DNA of 64,000 bases from Mastigamoeba balamuthi (Eukaryota; Evosea; Mastigamoebida; Mastigamoebidae). The stretch is taken from contig CACRSC010000094.1 in the NCBI GenBank assembly GCA_902651635.1, positions 29,382 through 93,381 on the forward strand, in the 5' to 3' direction. The translations under genes and the position numbers were made by a program. Below, piece after piece: positions 42,301 through 53,366 of the stretch. The notes beneath the pieces were generated by a model. The model was not told the origin of the DNA. It made no database searches and worked only from the letters and a program-made list of their open reading frames with translations. Numbering within the stretch: position 1 is the first letter of the stretch; every line of letters starts with the position of its first letter.

Positions 42301-45300
42301 CAGGCGGTCGCACTCGGCCCCTGCGCCGCCGCGGCCCCGCTGTCAGCCCCGCGGCGCGCAGGGCAGGGCAGCGAGCGGGGAGGGCGCACCGAAGGCCTCG
42401 GCGAGGGTGGCGCGCAGGGAGCTCAGCGGGGAGCGGCTGTCCAGCACGAGGTCGCGCGAGAAGGGGTCCGAGCCCGGGGACTGCAGGCAGAGCTTGCCCT
42501 CGCGCACGCGGAAGCGCGCAGCAGGCGACACAGTGACCCGCATCTCCGAGACGATGCGCTCCCTCTGCTCCCGCAGCGTCCGCAGCAGCGCGCTGTGCTC
42601 CTCCACCTCGGCCTGGCCGCGGTTGCCCGTCAGCGTTGGCGCGGTGAGAGAGCCATGTTTGTTGCTGCGCGGCTGAGAGAGCGAAGCCCAGACCCTCGGA
42701 TACAGCAACGGCAATCGCCCCGTTGATCCTGTGCATTGCTCGAGCCCACCCTCCTCTTCACCCCACGGGCTGGCCAATTTGCATTCAGGGCTAATCCGGT
42801 GGGCTGCAACGTCTGTGCTACTCTGCACAGATTCCGCATGCTGTGGTCCACGACCCCAAGCTAATCCCCAGCCCAGCCCAATTTGCTGGCCTGCGGGCCC
42901 CCACAGATGCCAGGGCGAGAGCAACGACGCACACAGACGGAGGCCGGCGGGCTCTCCTGGCGCAGCTCGATCCCCCGGAACCCGCGCTGCTTGTAGAACA
43001 GCATGTCTGCTCCCCACAACACGCGCACGCCACACGCCGTCAGTACGTGGGGGCAGCAGACGGCCTGGCGCAGGAGGGGCGACGCACAGGCGCAGGAGCT
43101 CTTGCCGCCGAACGTGGCGGCCAGGGCGTCTGGGGAGACGCTGGTGGCCGAGCCGTCGTTGAGGTCGAACCACTGGCCCTCGCGGCAGACGAGGCAGTGG
43201 TAGTGGCCGCCGTACGCCCCTCCCCCGTGTATCACCACCGAGTAGAGGTCGTACATCCTCCCCTCCTCCCCTCCCTCCCCCTGCGGCCTCTCCTGCTGCT
43301 GCTGCTGCTGCTGGTCCGCTGGCTCGGAGCACTTGGGAGGGAGCGGGCACAGACCTCAGCGCAGCAGCAAGGGGGGCGAGGCGAGCGACGCACGTGGAGG
43401 TACGGCGACATGTCCAGCGCTGTGGGGAACGTGAACGTCGAGTTGATCTTGACCCGCTTGTCCTGCGGAGGGCAGCGGGGCGGCGTTAGAGCGGTCGGCC
43501 CAGCGCTGGGCGGCTCGAGGGGACCTCAGCGTAGTTGTACTCGAAGCGCTGGAGGGCGAAGACGAGGACCGGGGGCAGCGCGGCAAAGTGGACGCCCTTC
43601 TTGGCGTCGACCTTGCGCCCGCAGCGCTCGCAGTGGTACTGGTTGTCCCGCGTCAGGTACTCGTACGACACGTAGGCGCGCAGGCTCTCCTCGGCAGACG
43701 CCAGCCCCCGCACCACCAGCGGCACGTCCTGGAACACCTCCTCCCTCCTCTTCACCTCTGCAGCAAGCGCCCGCGGTCACCGCGTTGCCTCGAGCGCAGC
43801 TCGGCCTCTGGAGCGACGAGCGACGCCCAGCAAGCGGGGGAGCGATGGCCGTACGGCCGCAGCTGAGGCAGCAGAGCTCGTTGGCGAGGGAGCCGCGGAA
43901 GAGGCTGGGCACCAGCTGCTCGCCGCGCGTGCCGCTCAGCGACGCCTCGACCTCGTCAAAGAGCAGGCGGAGCAGCTCGTGCACGTCCTGCTGCTGCCCC
44001 GCCTGCCCCTGCTCCCACCCGAAGCTCTGCGTCAGCCCCTGCGTCCCCACAGCGCCCTGCCCGGCCCAGTCGTCAGCAGCGCACGCGCGGCGAGGCCCCG
44101 CACGACGTCGGCGCGCTGCATGTACGCGAAGAGCCGCTGCAGCTCAAAGGGGACCACGCGGGCGTCGGGCGGCTGGCCGCCGGGGCCTCGCAGGGCGCGC
44201 GCTGCCCGCTCGGCGTCGCCCCCGCACGAGACGAGCGCCGCGCGGCACTGCTCGAGGTCGAACCCCTGCGAGAACAGCTCCGCCAGCGCCGTCTCGTCCA
44301 CCTGCGGCGCAGCCCCGCAGTCCTCCAAGGCCCCGCCGCAGTCCCCAGCCGCCTGGACGTCCTCCGCGGCCGCCGGGGCCTCCGGGGGCTCCAGCGCCGG
44401 CCTCCCCGAGGCCTCGACGTCCCAGAACAGCTGCGAGACGTCCTCTTCGCTGGGCGGCTGCGGCGCCTGCGGCTGCGGCTGCGGCGACGGCTGGGGCGCG
44501 CGGCACGGGGCGAGCGCGGCGGCCGCGTTGAGGGCCAGGACGCGGGCCCGCTCGGACTCGGCCTGGCGCGTGCGCTGCTGCGGCTCGGGCAGCTGCGAGG
44601 CGTCGACGTCGCCGAGCAGCGGGGCGATGGGCGCGGCCTCCTCGTCCTCCGCGCACATCGCCAGCAGCGCAGCCGCGTCGGCCTCGTCGCCCGCCTGCGC
44701 CTGCTGCCTCGGCTGCGCTGCTGCTGCTGCCGCTGGCGGTGGCCTCTGCTGCGCCTGCGGGGCCGCGGCAGGGGCGGCGGAGACGGAGCCCGAGAGCAGG
44801 AGCTCGAGGGAGCGCTCGAGCGAGCCGTGGGCAGCGGCGAGGGCTGCGACGCAGAGCTCGGGGTCGAAGCCCATCGACACGAGGCTCGCCAGCTGCTCCT
44901 CGTCCACGCCCGCGCCCCCCTGCTGCTGCTGCTGCTGCTGCGGACGCTCCTGTAGGGGCTCTGCCCGCGTGGCGGTGGTCGCCCGCTGCTGCCGCTGCCG
45001 CGGTTGGCTCTGCTGGGCGCTCTGGCGGCTCTGCGGCCCCTGCGCTGGGGCCCCGCTGTCGAGCCACTGCAGGAAGTGCTCGAGCTGGCCGCGCTGCTGG
45101 GGCACCTGCGGAGGGGGAGACCGAGGGCCAGAGGTCGGGGAGGGCGGCAGGAGGAGACTGGGGGGGGAGAGGGGCAGAGGGGCAGCGGACGGCGGCGCTG
45201 AGGTCGACGCGGAGGTCCGCTGCGGGGTCCAGGGCGTAGAGGCCCTCGCGGAACTCCCGCGTCATGTAGAGCGTCTGCAGCAGGCTGTTGAGGTAGCACG

Positions 45301-45641
45301 TCGCCCCTCTACGCGTTGTTGGGCGGCGCCGTCAGGGAGGGGCAGTAATATCCGCAGATTCCCCCAGCACAAAAGAATCGGAATTTCAAAACGAGATTTC
45401 GGGAAAGATATCCAAGTCGCGTGTCAAATCAATCTGCGATTTCCACAGCAATTGTATGAATCTGGTTATTCCCGGGGGGTTTGTTGTACTGGTTCGAGAG
45501 GCCCGCGAGGCCGCTGGGCCCGCGCGGCTCTGGGAGGGGCGGCGGCCTCCGGTGCCCCGCAGCGAGCGGAGCGCTGGCGGCCCCCAGCGGGGCGCCCGCC
45601 TGCGTGGCGTCGTCGCCGTCGTCGAACAAGCCCTGCAGCAT
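39392..45641 (-). CDS. Ubiquitin-specific protease (USP40/USP47-like) with inserted UBA domains and UBL array
   Basis: A large multi-exon gene with ATG probably at 45641 and stop at 39392. Exon 1 (45641-45490) ends GLAGLSNQ. Exon 2 starts at 45308 with GATCYLNSLLQTLYMTREFR, the catalytic Cys box. About 45105-44090 encodes a Gln-rich region with two UBA domains (DEEQLASLVSMGFDPELC near 44890; DETALAELFSQGFDLEQC near 44290) and PFELQRLFAYMQ. Then come QSFGW...QQQDVHELLRLLFDE (about 44030-43930), CxxC pairs (CLSCG, CERCG) and PPVLVFALQRFEYNY. The His box MYDLYSVVIHGGGAYGGHYH is near 43230 and YKQRGFRG near 42980. From about 42660 to 39392 there are several ubiquitin-like folds (e.g. KTVAESGLRHMGTLYLREL; SLRSGEKLHLEF) and a basic C-terminal region. 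Predicted to remove ubiquitin. UBA placement between the Cys and QQD boxes is unusual. Inner exon borders were not all resolved. Confidence 0.87.
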
Positions 45642-45891
45642 CCGGGAGCTCTTTAATTGTGTTGGGCAGATACGCGCGCAGCAGATATCCCGCGGAGAAT
45701 CCACCCCGTCAGAAATATCTTCCGGTGGGGGCAGAAGTTAATTGAATCGCGATATGCGCGCCAAAGTCTCTCTCGTTGCGGGCTGTGCGCCGCAGGGGGC
45801 GCCCTCGTCTGCGCTTGGACCGCTGCTGGGGGTGTCCAGCACCGACTGCGGCCAGGCAGATCGGTCCGCCCATCGCCATCGTGCCCCCGCA
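45642..45891. other. 5' flank of the USP gene
   Basis: It contains GATATC/AATATC-rich words like those in local introns, so an untranslated first exon or 5' intron is possible. Confidence 0.3.
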
Positions 45892-47142
45892 GCCCGCGCA
45901 AGTCACCGCTCCTCCTCGGACACGCAGCAGCTGCCCCGGGGCCCACGGGTCGGCACACACCCTGGCGTGCACCGCGGGAGGGCCCCAGTGCTCTCCCCTG
46001 GAACCCTGGGGGGACCCCAGTTTGGCGTAGCAGGACGCTATGTCATACGGGTCCCCCCTGCTGTGCCTGAGGCCTCGCAGCACCCCGCAGAGCGGTGGGA
46101 GCTGCCCTGGGGTCACCCCCACGTTCTTCTGGCAGTCCAGGACCTGCCCCACACGCCCCGAACTGCCAGAAGAAGGTGCAATGGTGCCTCGCATCCGACT
46201 ACCGGCAGCGGGGGAGGTGGGCGGCGACGATCCACCGGTTCGCCACACGGCTGCCCTCTCGCTGTAGAATCCCCCTGGCTGTCCCTCTGTTCTCCATGCC
46301 TGCGAGGGGGTAGTTGTCTCCGCGGAGAGGTCAGCAAGTGTTCTCAGAAATCACCCGTTGAGACTGTTGAACGGTCAGTTGCTGCTCGGTGCCCTCTGCT
46401 GCGGGTGGCTCGGCCGGGCTGTCGCAGGTAGGGTGGCTGTGGGATAGCCCGCGCAAGTCACCGCTCCTCCTCCTCCTCCTCGGACACGCAGCAGCTGCCC
46501 CGGGGCCCACGGGTCGGCACACACCCTGGCGTGCACCGCGGGAGGGCCACAGTGCTCTCCCCTGGGGAACCCTGGGGACCCCAGTTCAGTATGGCCTAGC
46601 AGGACGCTTTGTCATACGGGTTCCCCCTGCTGTGCCTGACGACGGGGGCCTCGCAGCACCCCGCGGACACCATACAGCGCTCCCCTCTGGAGTCGCCAGA
46701 CGCCTCCTGCCATCCGAGGATCTAAGCAGGCCCCCTGGTCTGCACAGCATGGTCCGCATACTGTTCCGGGGACCCGAAGGCAGCATTCGCACAGGCAGAG
46801 CGGTGGGAGCTGCCCTGGGGTCACCCCCACGTTCTTCTGGCAGTCCAGGACCTGCCCCACACGCCCCGAACTGCCAGAAGAAGGTGCAATGGTGCCTCGC
46901 ATCCGACTACCGGCAGCGGGGGAGGTGGGCGGCGACGATCCACCGGTTCGCCACATCGCTGTAGAATCCCCCTGGCTGTCCCTCTGTTCTCCATGCGTGC
47001 GGGGGGGTAGTCGTCTCCGCGGAGAGGTCAGCAAGTGTTCTCAGAAATCACCCGTTGAGACTGTTGAATGGTCAGTTGCTGCTCGGTGCCCTCTGCTGTG
47101 GGTGACTCGGCCGGGCTGTCGCGGGTAGGGTGGCTGTGGGAT
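45892..47142. repeat. Tandem duplication, unit about 555-695 bp
   Basis: Units 45892-46446 and 46447-47142 start with the same GCCCGCGCAAGTCACCGC and end with the same GGTAGGGTGGCTGTGGGATAG. They are nearly identical except for a few small changes and about 155 extra bases in unit 2 (roughly 46635-46790). Minus-strand frames across the units are Cys-containing (for example DPYDIASCYAKLG and LCLCECCLRVPGTVCGPCC) but shift between copies, so I do not call a gene. Confidence 0.85.
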
Positions 47143-47660
47143 AGGGAGGGGGGGCAGAGATCCCGGGCCCGCGAGAGTGAGTCGAGCTGCAGCAGGAGGT
47201 GCCGTTGGGACACTGATGCTCCCTCCCATCCCGTGCATAGTAATACTACCTCTGGGCACAGGGCTGCGTGTTGGCCAGCGAGGGATGTCGCTGTGACTGT
47301 GCGAGTGGAGACAAGCACCGGGATGGCGACTGCTCTCGTGGGTGTGCCACGGGGCCCTCATGTCATTCGTGCAGACAGGGGCAAAGGCGCAGGGAACGAA
47401 CCCTTCCGGGAGCCAGGGCACCCCGCCCACACAGCGGTGCCGAAGGTGCAGGTGCACAGTGGCGGCGGTGCAGGAGCGATAGAAAATCGAACACCACGAG
47501 AACCGAATTCGAGTTTTCGCGTATGCAGAGTTCTATTTTGGGCGCTCAAGATATTTTTGGCGGCGTCAGGTACAGTGTCCACGCCCAACTATCTTGCATT
47601 TTCATTTTCTATTGCCCCCCGGGTGCTCTCGTCCCGACCCCCCACGTCCTGCACGCACGG
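47143..47660. other. Upstream region of the cysteine protease
   Basis: No ORF is supported. The last 150 bases before the ATG become AT-richer and presumably hold the promoter. Confidence 0.4.
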
Positions 47661-49360
47661 ATGAGGAGCCTCGTCGTTGCTGTGGCCCTGCTGGCTGCCC
47701 TCGCCCTCTGCGACCGCCCTGCACACCCGCAGCGCCCCGAGTGCAACAGGACCGACGACAACAGCAGCGACACCGACGACAGCGACGGATGCCTCTGGGT
47801 GAGCCTCCCCAGTGCCCACCACCGCACCAGACGGCCACCCCGCACCTCTGGTGGCCACGCAGCACTCACCCGCACCCCCGTGCCCAGCTGAGGTGGAAGG
47901 AGAGCCACGGGCGTCAGTACACCAACGACGAAGGTGCGGCGTCGAGGCTCTGCTGATCTGCTCTCGCCTCACCAGCCCTCCTATTATTGGACTCTGCGGT
48001 GGCGGGAAGTCGGCAAAGACCGCAACTAAAGCGAGCAACGCGCGCAGACAACACGAGGAGGCAGATGTTCCACAAGTCCATGGCGCTCATCAGGAAGCTC
48101 AACGGGAGGAACCGCCACGCTCGGTTCACCCTCAACAAGGTGAGCCAGACACGGTTTTTCATGCCACACGATCTCTGTGGAGCCAACCGAGTCTGACGAC
48201 ACGTGTCCCCAGTTCTCCGACCTCAGCCCCGAGGAGTTCAGGGCCAAGTACCTGCAATACAGTAAGAGTTCTCTCCCCAGCCCACTGCCGGTGTATCGGC
48301 CAGTTGTAACGTTGCGTCTGCGTGCACGCAGAGCGCGACGAGAACGCCACAGAGGGCTTTGAGGTGGTGAACAGGACGGCAGGAGCCAAGCGCGCGGCAG
48401 TGCCAGACAACTTCACCACGCCGTACATGACCCCCGTGCGCAACCAGGGCAGTACGTGTGCCGCGAACCCCTTTACATTCTCCAGAGCAGTGCACTCATT
48501 TCTCTCTTCGCCGAACAGAGTGCGGGTCGTGCTGGGCGTTCGCTGCCGTCGGCGTCGCCGAGGGCGCCTGGAAGATGGAGACGGGCTCCTCGCAGCATTT
48601 CAGCGAGCAGCAGGTCGTCGACTGCACCCCGAGGCAGCTCGGGTGCTCGGGCGGCGACACGGGGGCCGCGCTCTCGTACCTCATCAGCAACACTATCAGG
48701 AGAAAGTGAGCTCCCTTGCAGCGACCGGCACCCTCCGCGCATCGTCAGCCTCTTACGCTACCCTCGCGGTGCAGTGGTGGGGCAATGCAGATAGGGGCGT
48801 ACCCGTACAAGGCGGTGTCGGGGACGTGCGTGGCCAACGCGACGCTGGCCGTGGGGAAGATGGCTGCCGGCTACGCCATCGACTGGGACGAGTCCGACGG
48901 CGGGGCCACGATGCAGGCCCTGATGGAGCGGGGCCCCCTCGCCATGACCATCGACGCCTCGACGCTGCAGCACTACTCCTCGGGCGTCATCAGCAACTCG
49001 GGTATGCTCTCTGCCCGCTCCCTGGCTTCAGCATCAAACTAACCTTAGAGCGCCTCAGCCGAGTGCAGGGACTCCGTGAACCACGCGGTGATCCTCGTGG
49101 GGTGGGGCCGGACGAAGGATGGGGAGAACTACTGGCTGATCAAGAACTCGTGGGGGACGAGCTGGGGGGAGAAGGGTCTGTTCCGCGTCGAGCGCGGGGT
49201 CGACGCCTGCCTGATCACTACTACGCCTCTCTATGCTGTTAGAGCGGTTCCTGGGAGCGTGGACAGCTTCCAGGAGGAGCCCGAGATGGGCCAGGGCCAT
49301 TCTGCGAGCGTGGCCAGCGTCCTACTTGTAGCTCTCGCCCTTATGGCGGGAGATAAATAA
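47661..49360 (+). CDS. Papain-family (C1A) cysteine protease with hydrophobic C-terminal tail
   Basis: Eight exons keep frame: 47661-47798, 47888-47933, 48048-48139, 48213-48261, 48332-48451, 48519-48705, 48775-49001 and 49059-49360, 386 residues. A signal peptide (1-17) is followed by an acidic N-glycosylatable stretch and an I29-type propeptide (LRWKESHGRQYTNDE... ENATEGFEVVN). The mature enzyme begins near VPDNFTTPYM, about residue 130. Catalytic residues are visible: Cys153 in CGSCWAF, His295 in NHAVILVGWG and Asn316 in NSWGTSWG. GCSGG is also present. The last 20 residues (SASVASVLLVALALMAG) are hydrophobic and terminal, resembling a GPI-anchor signal, so the enzyme may be surface-bound rather than purely lysosomal. 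Some acceptors were chosen by frame (e.g. 48774, 49058). It is convergent with the Cys-rich gene downstream. Confidence 0.94.
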
Positions 49361-49666
49361 GTAAACGAAGTCGTAAACAACCAATGACCGTACTAGTTAG
49401 TCGCAATTCCTGCAACTGTTATGGGGCTATTTTGACTTGAATTAGGACTGCTTATTCTTCTGTGTTCCTGTTCTGAGGGGCGTACTCCATTGAAAAGTGG
49501 AAGAGAACTCTTAATCCCTCTATCAGCCAGTATCAAGACAGTTCTCATTTGTTGGTTTCCATTAATACCGCTCCCTGTACAAGAATATAAAGGTTGCCAG
49601 ATGTGGTGCGAATTGAGACACAGAGCAAGTGCGGTGTATTCTTCATTTCTTTGGTGGCTCCCTGCA

Positions 49667-50461
49667 TCAGAGGCACAGGCAGTGCAGTGCAGACGACCCC
49701 ATTGCGATGAGGGAGGCTGCGGCAGCTGCTGCTGCGGCACTGACTGCCGGGTGCCCCGACTCGCCCGACGCCCTCGCCTCCGACCCTGTCGCCGCGCTGC
49801 CTGCGTCCGTGGCGTTGCAGTGCCTCGAGCGGCACTTCTGCAGCCCCGCGTGGTCCCTGCACATCTCCTCGGCCCTCTGCGGGCACCCCAGCCCCTCGAG
49901 GCACTCCCACATGGCCTCAGCCTCATCGCACGTTGCTGCCACCCCGCCGTAGCGCGTCCAGTTGGCGCACGCGGCCGCTGCTGTCGCGCACTCCCAGCCG
50001 CAGCCCCTCGGCGGCCGCCTGCACCCGCCCAGCGTGTTGCGAGTCACGCACCACGCCTGCACCTGCTCGTCGCCCCCGCAGCCCTTGGCGTCGACGCAGG
50101 CCCAGAGGCCGGCGACCGTGCTGCACTCGTCTCGGGGCACCAGCGGCGCCGCCGTGGCCTCGCAGGCCTCCCAGCTGAGGCTGCAGGGCTCGCGGCAGAC
50201 CGCCAGCACGTCGCCCAGGCTGCAGTTGAGGGCCAGCGAGCGGGAGCCGCAGGCGTCCCAGAGGCCCGCGTCGCGCGAGCACGAGGGGTCGGCGTAGGCG
50301 CACTCGAGGGCGCCGTAGAGGTCCGTGCAGCTGCGCAGGCTCTCGGGGGGGCCCCGGGCGCAGCGGGCGAGCACGTCCGCGGAGCAGCGGGTGCCCAGGG
50401 CTGGGGCGACCGAGAGGGCCAGGGCACAGGCACAGGCGAGTGCGGCTGCGCTGGGATTCAT
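49667..50461 (-). CDS. Cys-rich secreted, probably GPI-anchored surface protein
   Basis: Single exon of 264 residues from ATG 50461. A signal peptide (about 1-23, SAAALACACALALSVAPALG) is followed by about 210 residues with regularly spaced Cys (CSADVLARC, CTDLYGALEC, CGSRSLALNC, CREPCSLSWEAC, CVDAKGCGG, CRRPPRGCGWEC). Potential N-glycosylation sites are NCS, NWT and NAT. A spacer rich in Gly/Ala/Ser leads to an Ala-rich hydrophobic C-terminus (SAAAAAAAASLIAMG), as in GPI-anchored proteins. The repeats of about 40-50 residues with W and C resemble no family I can name. It is convergent with the papain-type protease, which carries a similar kind of tail. Confidence 0.72.
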   Translation of the reverse strand: MNPSAAALACACALALSVAPALGTRCSADVLARCARGPPESLRSCTDLYGALECAYADPSCSRDAGLWDACGSRSLALNCSLGDVLAVCREPCSLSWEACEATAAPLVPRDECSTVAGLWACVDAKGCGGDEQVQAWCVTRNTLGGCRRPPRGCGWECATAAAACANWTRYGGVAATCDEAEAMWECLEGLGCPQRAEEMCRDHAGLQKCRSRHCNATDAGSAATGSEARASGESGHPAVSAAAAAAAASLIAMGSSALHCLCL

Positions 50462-51180
50462 TCTGGCGACAGGAACAAGTTCAGAATGAACAGGCGGGTC
50501 AGAAACAGGGGGGGGTTGCTGCACCTCTGCTGAGCGGGTCAGTTTCCGTGTTGTTCAGATGATGTGGATGTGCACTCCCAGCGAGTGTGGTCCGCACCGG
50601 CACAAGCCCGCAGAGAAGACCGCACGATACGCCTTCAAGCTGTCTGCGTGGTGCTTGGCGCCAGTCTGTGGCTCACTGTGCACCCTCGCCCAACGGAGCA
50701 GCTAGCTAGCTGTCGCTCGCCTGCAGAGGACGGCCAGAGGGGAGCACGAACCCAATAGCAGCCCGGACAGCCTCTGGTGGACCCCCTGTGCTCGCAGTGC
50801 CGACGTGGCCCTCCGGCTCGGCAGGCCCTCATCCAAACTGCGCCCCCAAACGTGCCCAGCCAGAGCTCGGCCCCCGCGGCTCTGGTGGCCAGCAACACTG
50901 CCAACACTGCCACCACTGCCAACACCACCAACACTGCCACTGCCACACTGCCAACACTGCCAACACTGCCAACACTGCCAACACTGCCAACACTGCCAAC
51001 ACTGCCAACACTGCCAACACTGCGAGTGTGCGCAGGCCATGCTGGATGCTGTATTGGTGTTGTGGTGTGTCGCGGCACTGCTGCTCCTGCCGCTGCCGCT
51101 GCCGCTTGCTGGGCGCGCTGCGGGTGCCCGTGGGCACGCGAGCGTGTGCGCAGCAGCAGCGCCCTGTGCTGCCCTCGGCC
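50462..51180. other. Intergenic region with a CCAACACTG minisatellite
   Basis: About 50888-51020 is a 9-base tandem repeat (unit AACACTGCC), with at least eight perfect units at 50948-51020. The rest has no supported gene. Open frames across the repeat are artefacts of its length being a multiple of three. Confidence 0.8.
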
Positions 51181-53019
51181 TCAGCCAAAGTAGCGGTCGC
51201 TGTGCGACATGAGCCCCGGCAGTATCGCCCCCTTGTCGCTGAAGTCCACGCTCTCCACCGTCGCCGCCACAATCTTCATCTCGGGGAACATGCGCGACAC
51301 CTCCTGCTCGCCATTCACATTCAGATTCAGATTCAGATTCAGATTCAGATTCAGATTCCCGGAAATTTGAAATCAGCTGAGAATTGCGAATTGGAGTGAC
51401 CTGGATGCCGTTGTGGGTGGCGAGCAGCGTGATGAAGGAGATGTTCGAGGCCTTGACGCCGTGGTCCTGGAGCACGTGGACGGCCATCATGAGCGTGGCA
51501 CCGCTGACGAGCGTCGTGTCGAGCAGCAGCACGTGGCGCTCGCTGACCAGCGCCGGCAGCTTCACGTAGATCAGCTTGGGGCACCGCGTGTCGTCGTCGC
51601 TCGTGATCAGGATCTTCCCGATGCGGATGCCCTTGCAGATGGCCCGCAGCGGCGCCTCCATCGCGCAGCCGCCCTTCATGATCGACACGCCGCACGGCTG
51701 TGGCGGGGCGGCAGTGATTAGAAGTTCTGCTTGCGCTGACTCAACGCAGGCATTCCCGGAATCTGGGGTTTCTGGGCGTTCTGCTGCGGTGACTCTACGC
51801 AGGCATTTCCCCGTAATCTGGTGCGTGCCTTGGAGATGAACTCCTCGCCCTCGTACTTGGAGCCCGTGGGCGTCTCGATCGTCACGGGCTTGTGCGGGAA
51901 CGTGCTCAGGGCGTGCTCGACGAGCACGCTGACCAGGCGGTCCGAGTGGTACACGTACTCCTCGTGCGGTGTGCTCCTGTTTGTTGTCCCGGTCCCCCGA
52001 ATCCAATTCGCACTCAGTTGATCCAATTCGAAATCGAAATTGAAATGAAATTGCCTCGGACCTGTTGCGCAGGAACGTCTGGAGCGAGCGCATGCGGGGG
52101 TTGTCGGGGAGGACGATGACGTTGTTGGGGATGGTCTCGTCGGTGATGGGGCGCAGCACGGGGGCCCAGCCGCGGTCGGCCAGCATCTTCTGGACCTGCT
52201 GCACGATGACGTGCACGGCCACAGAGTTCTCCGCGCCGCGCGGCACGATGATGTCGGCCTGCTTCTTGAGCGGCGCGATGTACTTGGCGAAGCCGGGCTT
52301 GACGTGCGCCTCGTAGTTGTGCAGGACCTGGTCGACCGTCCTGCCGCGCTCGCCGATGTCGCGCCTCACTGCGGGGGGGGGGCATTGATGTCATTTCCCG
52401 ATCGGTGCAGGCAAGAGTGACATCAGCAGCGGGGGAATGTGGAGGAAAAGTGCAGCAGAATCTACAAGTCGCGCACGGCGGCGGGCGAGGCGGAGGTCGT
52501 CGTCGCAGTCGATGAAGAGCTTGATGTCCATCATCTGGGCGACCTCGGGGTGGTAGTAGGGCAGGATGCCCTCGAGCAGGATGACGTCGACGCCGTAGGC
52601 GATGCGGTGCTGCGCCGTGCGCCTGTGGTTCTTGTAGTCGTACATGCGGATCGACGCCGGCCTGCCCTGCTTCATCTCCCGCAGCGACTCGACCATCTCC
52701 TCCCAGTCAAACGCATCTGATGCGACGTTTTCAGACCCCCACCAGATCGGGCCGGTCCGCTGCGCAGCGCACCGGGGCAGTCGAAGTTGATGGACGCGGG
52801 GTTGGCGCGCTGCTCGTCGGTGAGGTCGCGGTAGAAGGACTCCATGCCGATGACGATGGCCCAGTTGAGCTTGAGCTCGCGGATGATCTCGCGGCAGAGC
52901 GCCGTCTTGCCGCTCGCGCTCGCGCCGCAGACGCCGATCAGCAGCGGCTGCTTGATGGCCCCCGTGTTGTCGTACCACGGCTGGCGGCCCTCGATGAAAG
53001 ACTTGGTCGACGCGGACAT
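51181..53019 (-). CDS. UCKL1: Bifunctional uridine-cytidine kinase / uracil phosphoribosyltransferase-like protein
   Basis: Six exons: 53019-52773, 52716-52477, 52368-52062, 51976-51829, 51697-51401 and 51303-51181, 453 residues, all joins in frame. The N-terminal half is uridine kinase: P-loop GVCGASASGKT at 29-39, MESFYRDLTDEQ, NFDCPDAFDWE formed across intron 1, and KNHRR. The C-terminal half is UPRT-like: YHSDRLVSVLVEHAL, VTIETPTGSKYEG, CGVSIMKGG, RIGKILITSDDDT, the phosphate-loop region LLDTTLVSGATLMMAV, and the end GLMSHSDRYFG. This order is that of UCKL1-type pyrimidine-salvage enzymes. The UPRT part has a substituted PRPP loop, as in UCKL1, so it may not be catalytic. Intron 4 (51698-51828) uses a GC donor; introns 4 and 5 contain tandem repeats. 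Confidence 0.94.
51318..51357. repeat. ATTCAG hexanucleotide repeat in intron 5 of the UCK-UPRT gene
   Basis: About six to seven units of ATTCAG lie within the 97-base intron, right before the acceptor side. Confidence 0.85.
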
Positions 53020-53366
53020 GCTTGCTTCTGGCGCCTCGGGGGAGGGGAACACGTGTGCACACGGAAGGGGGACGGGAGTGTGAGCAGAGCAAGAGGCTCC
53101 GAAAAGAACAGACGCAGATAAAAATATCGCTCTCCTCGGGCGCGCTGCTGATGTCAGAATTCGTTCGTGGGAATCTGGTGGGAATCTCAGTAGCATCCTT
53201 GCATTTCCTGGAATGCCTGCGTCGAGTCATCTCCCTCTTTTTTGCCCCCAGGAATTGGGCCGATATTGTTGGGGGGCCGTGTCAACAATCCTAGCCACAG
53301 GCACACAGGCAGGCGACTCTCCTTTCCGTAGCAAAAAAAAAGCCGGAGGGCGGGGAGATGTATAAG
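53020..53366. promoter_or_regulatory. Promoter side of UCK-UPRT and 3' end of the small minus-strand gene
   Basis: No ORF is supported. AT-rich words (AAAAATATCGCTC, ATATTG) and an A9 run at 53333 are present. A poly(A)-signal or promoter element cannot be singled out. Confidence 0.3.

Noticed and set aside
50828-51078. Val-Gly-Ser or Cys-Trp-Gln repeat proteins near 51 kb
   Set aside because: These are translations of a 9-base minisatellite in three frames and not evidence for a gene.
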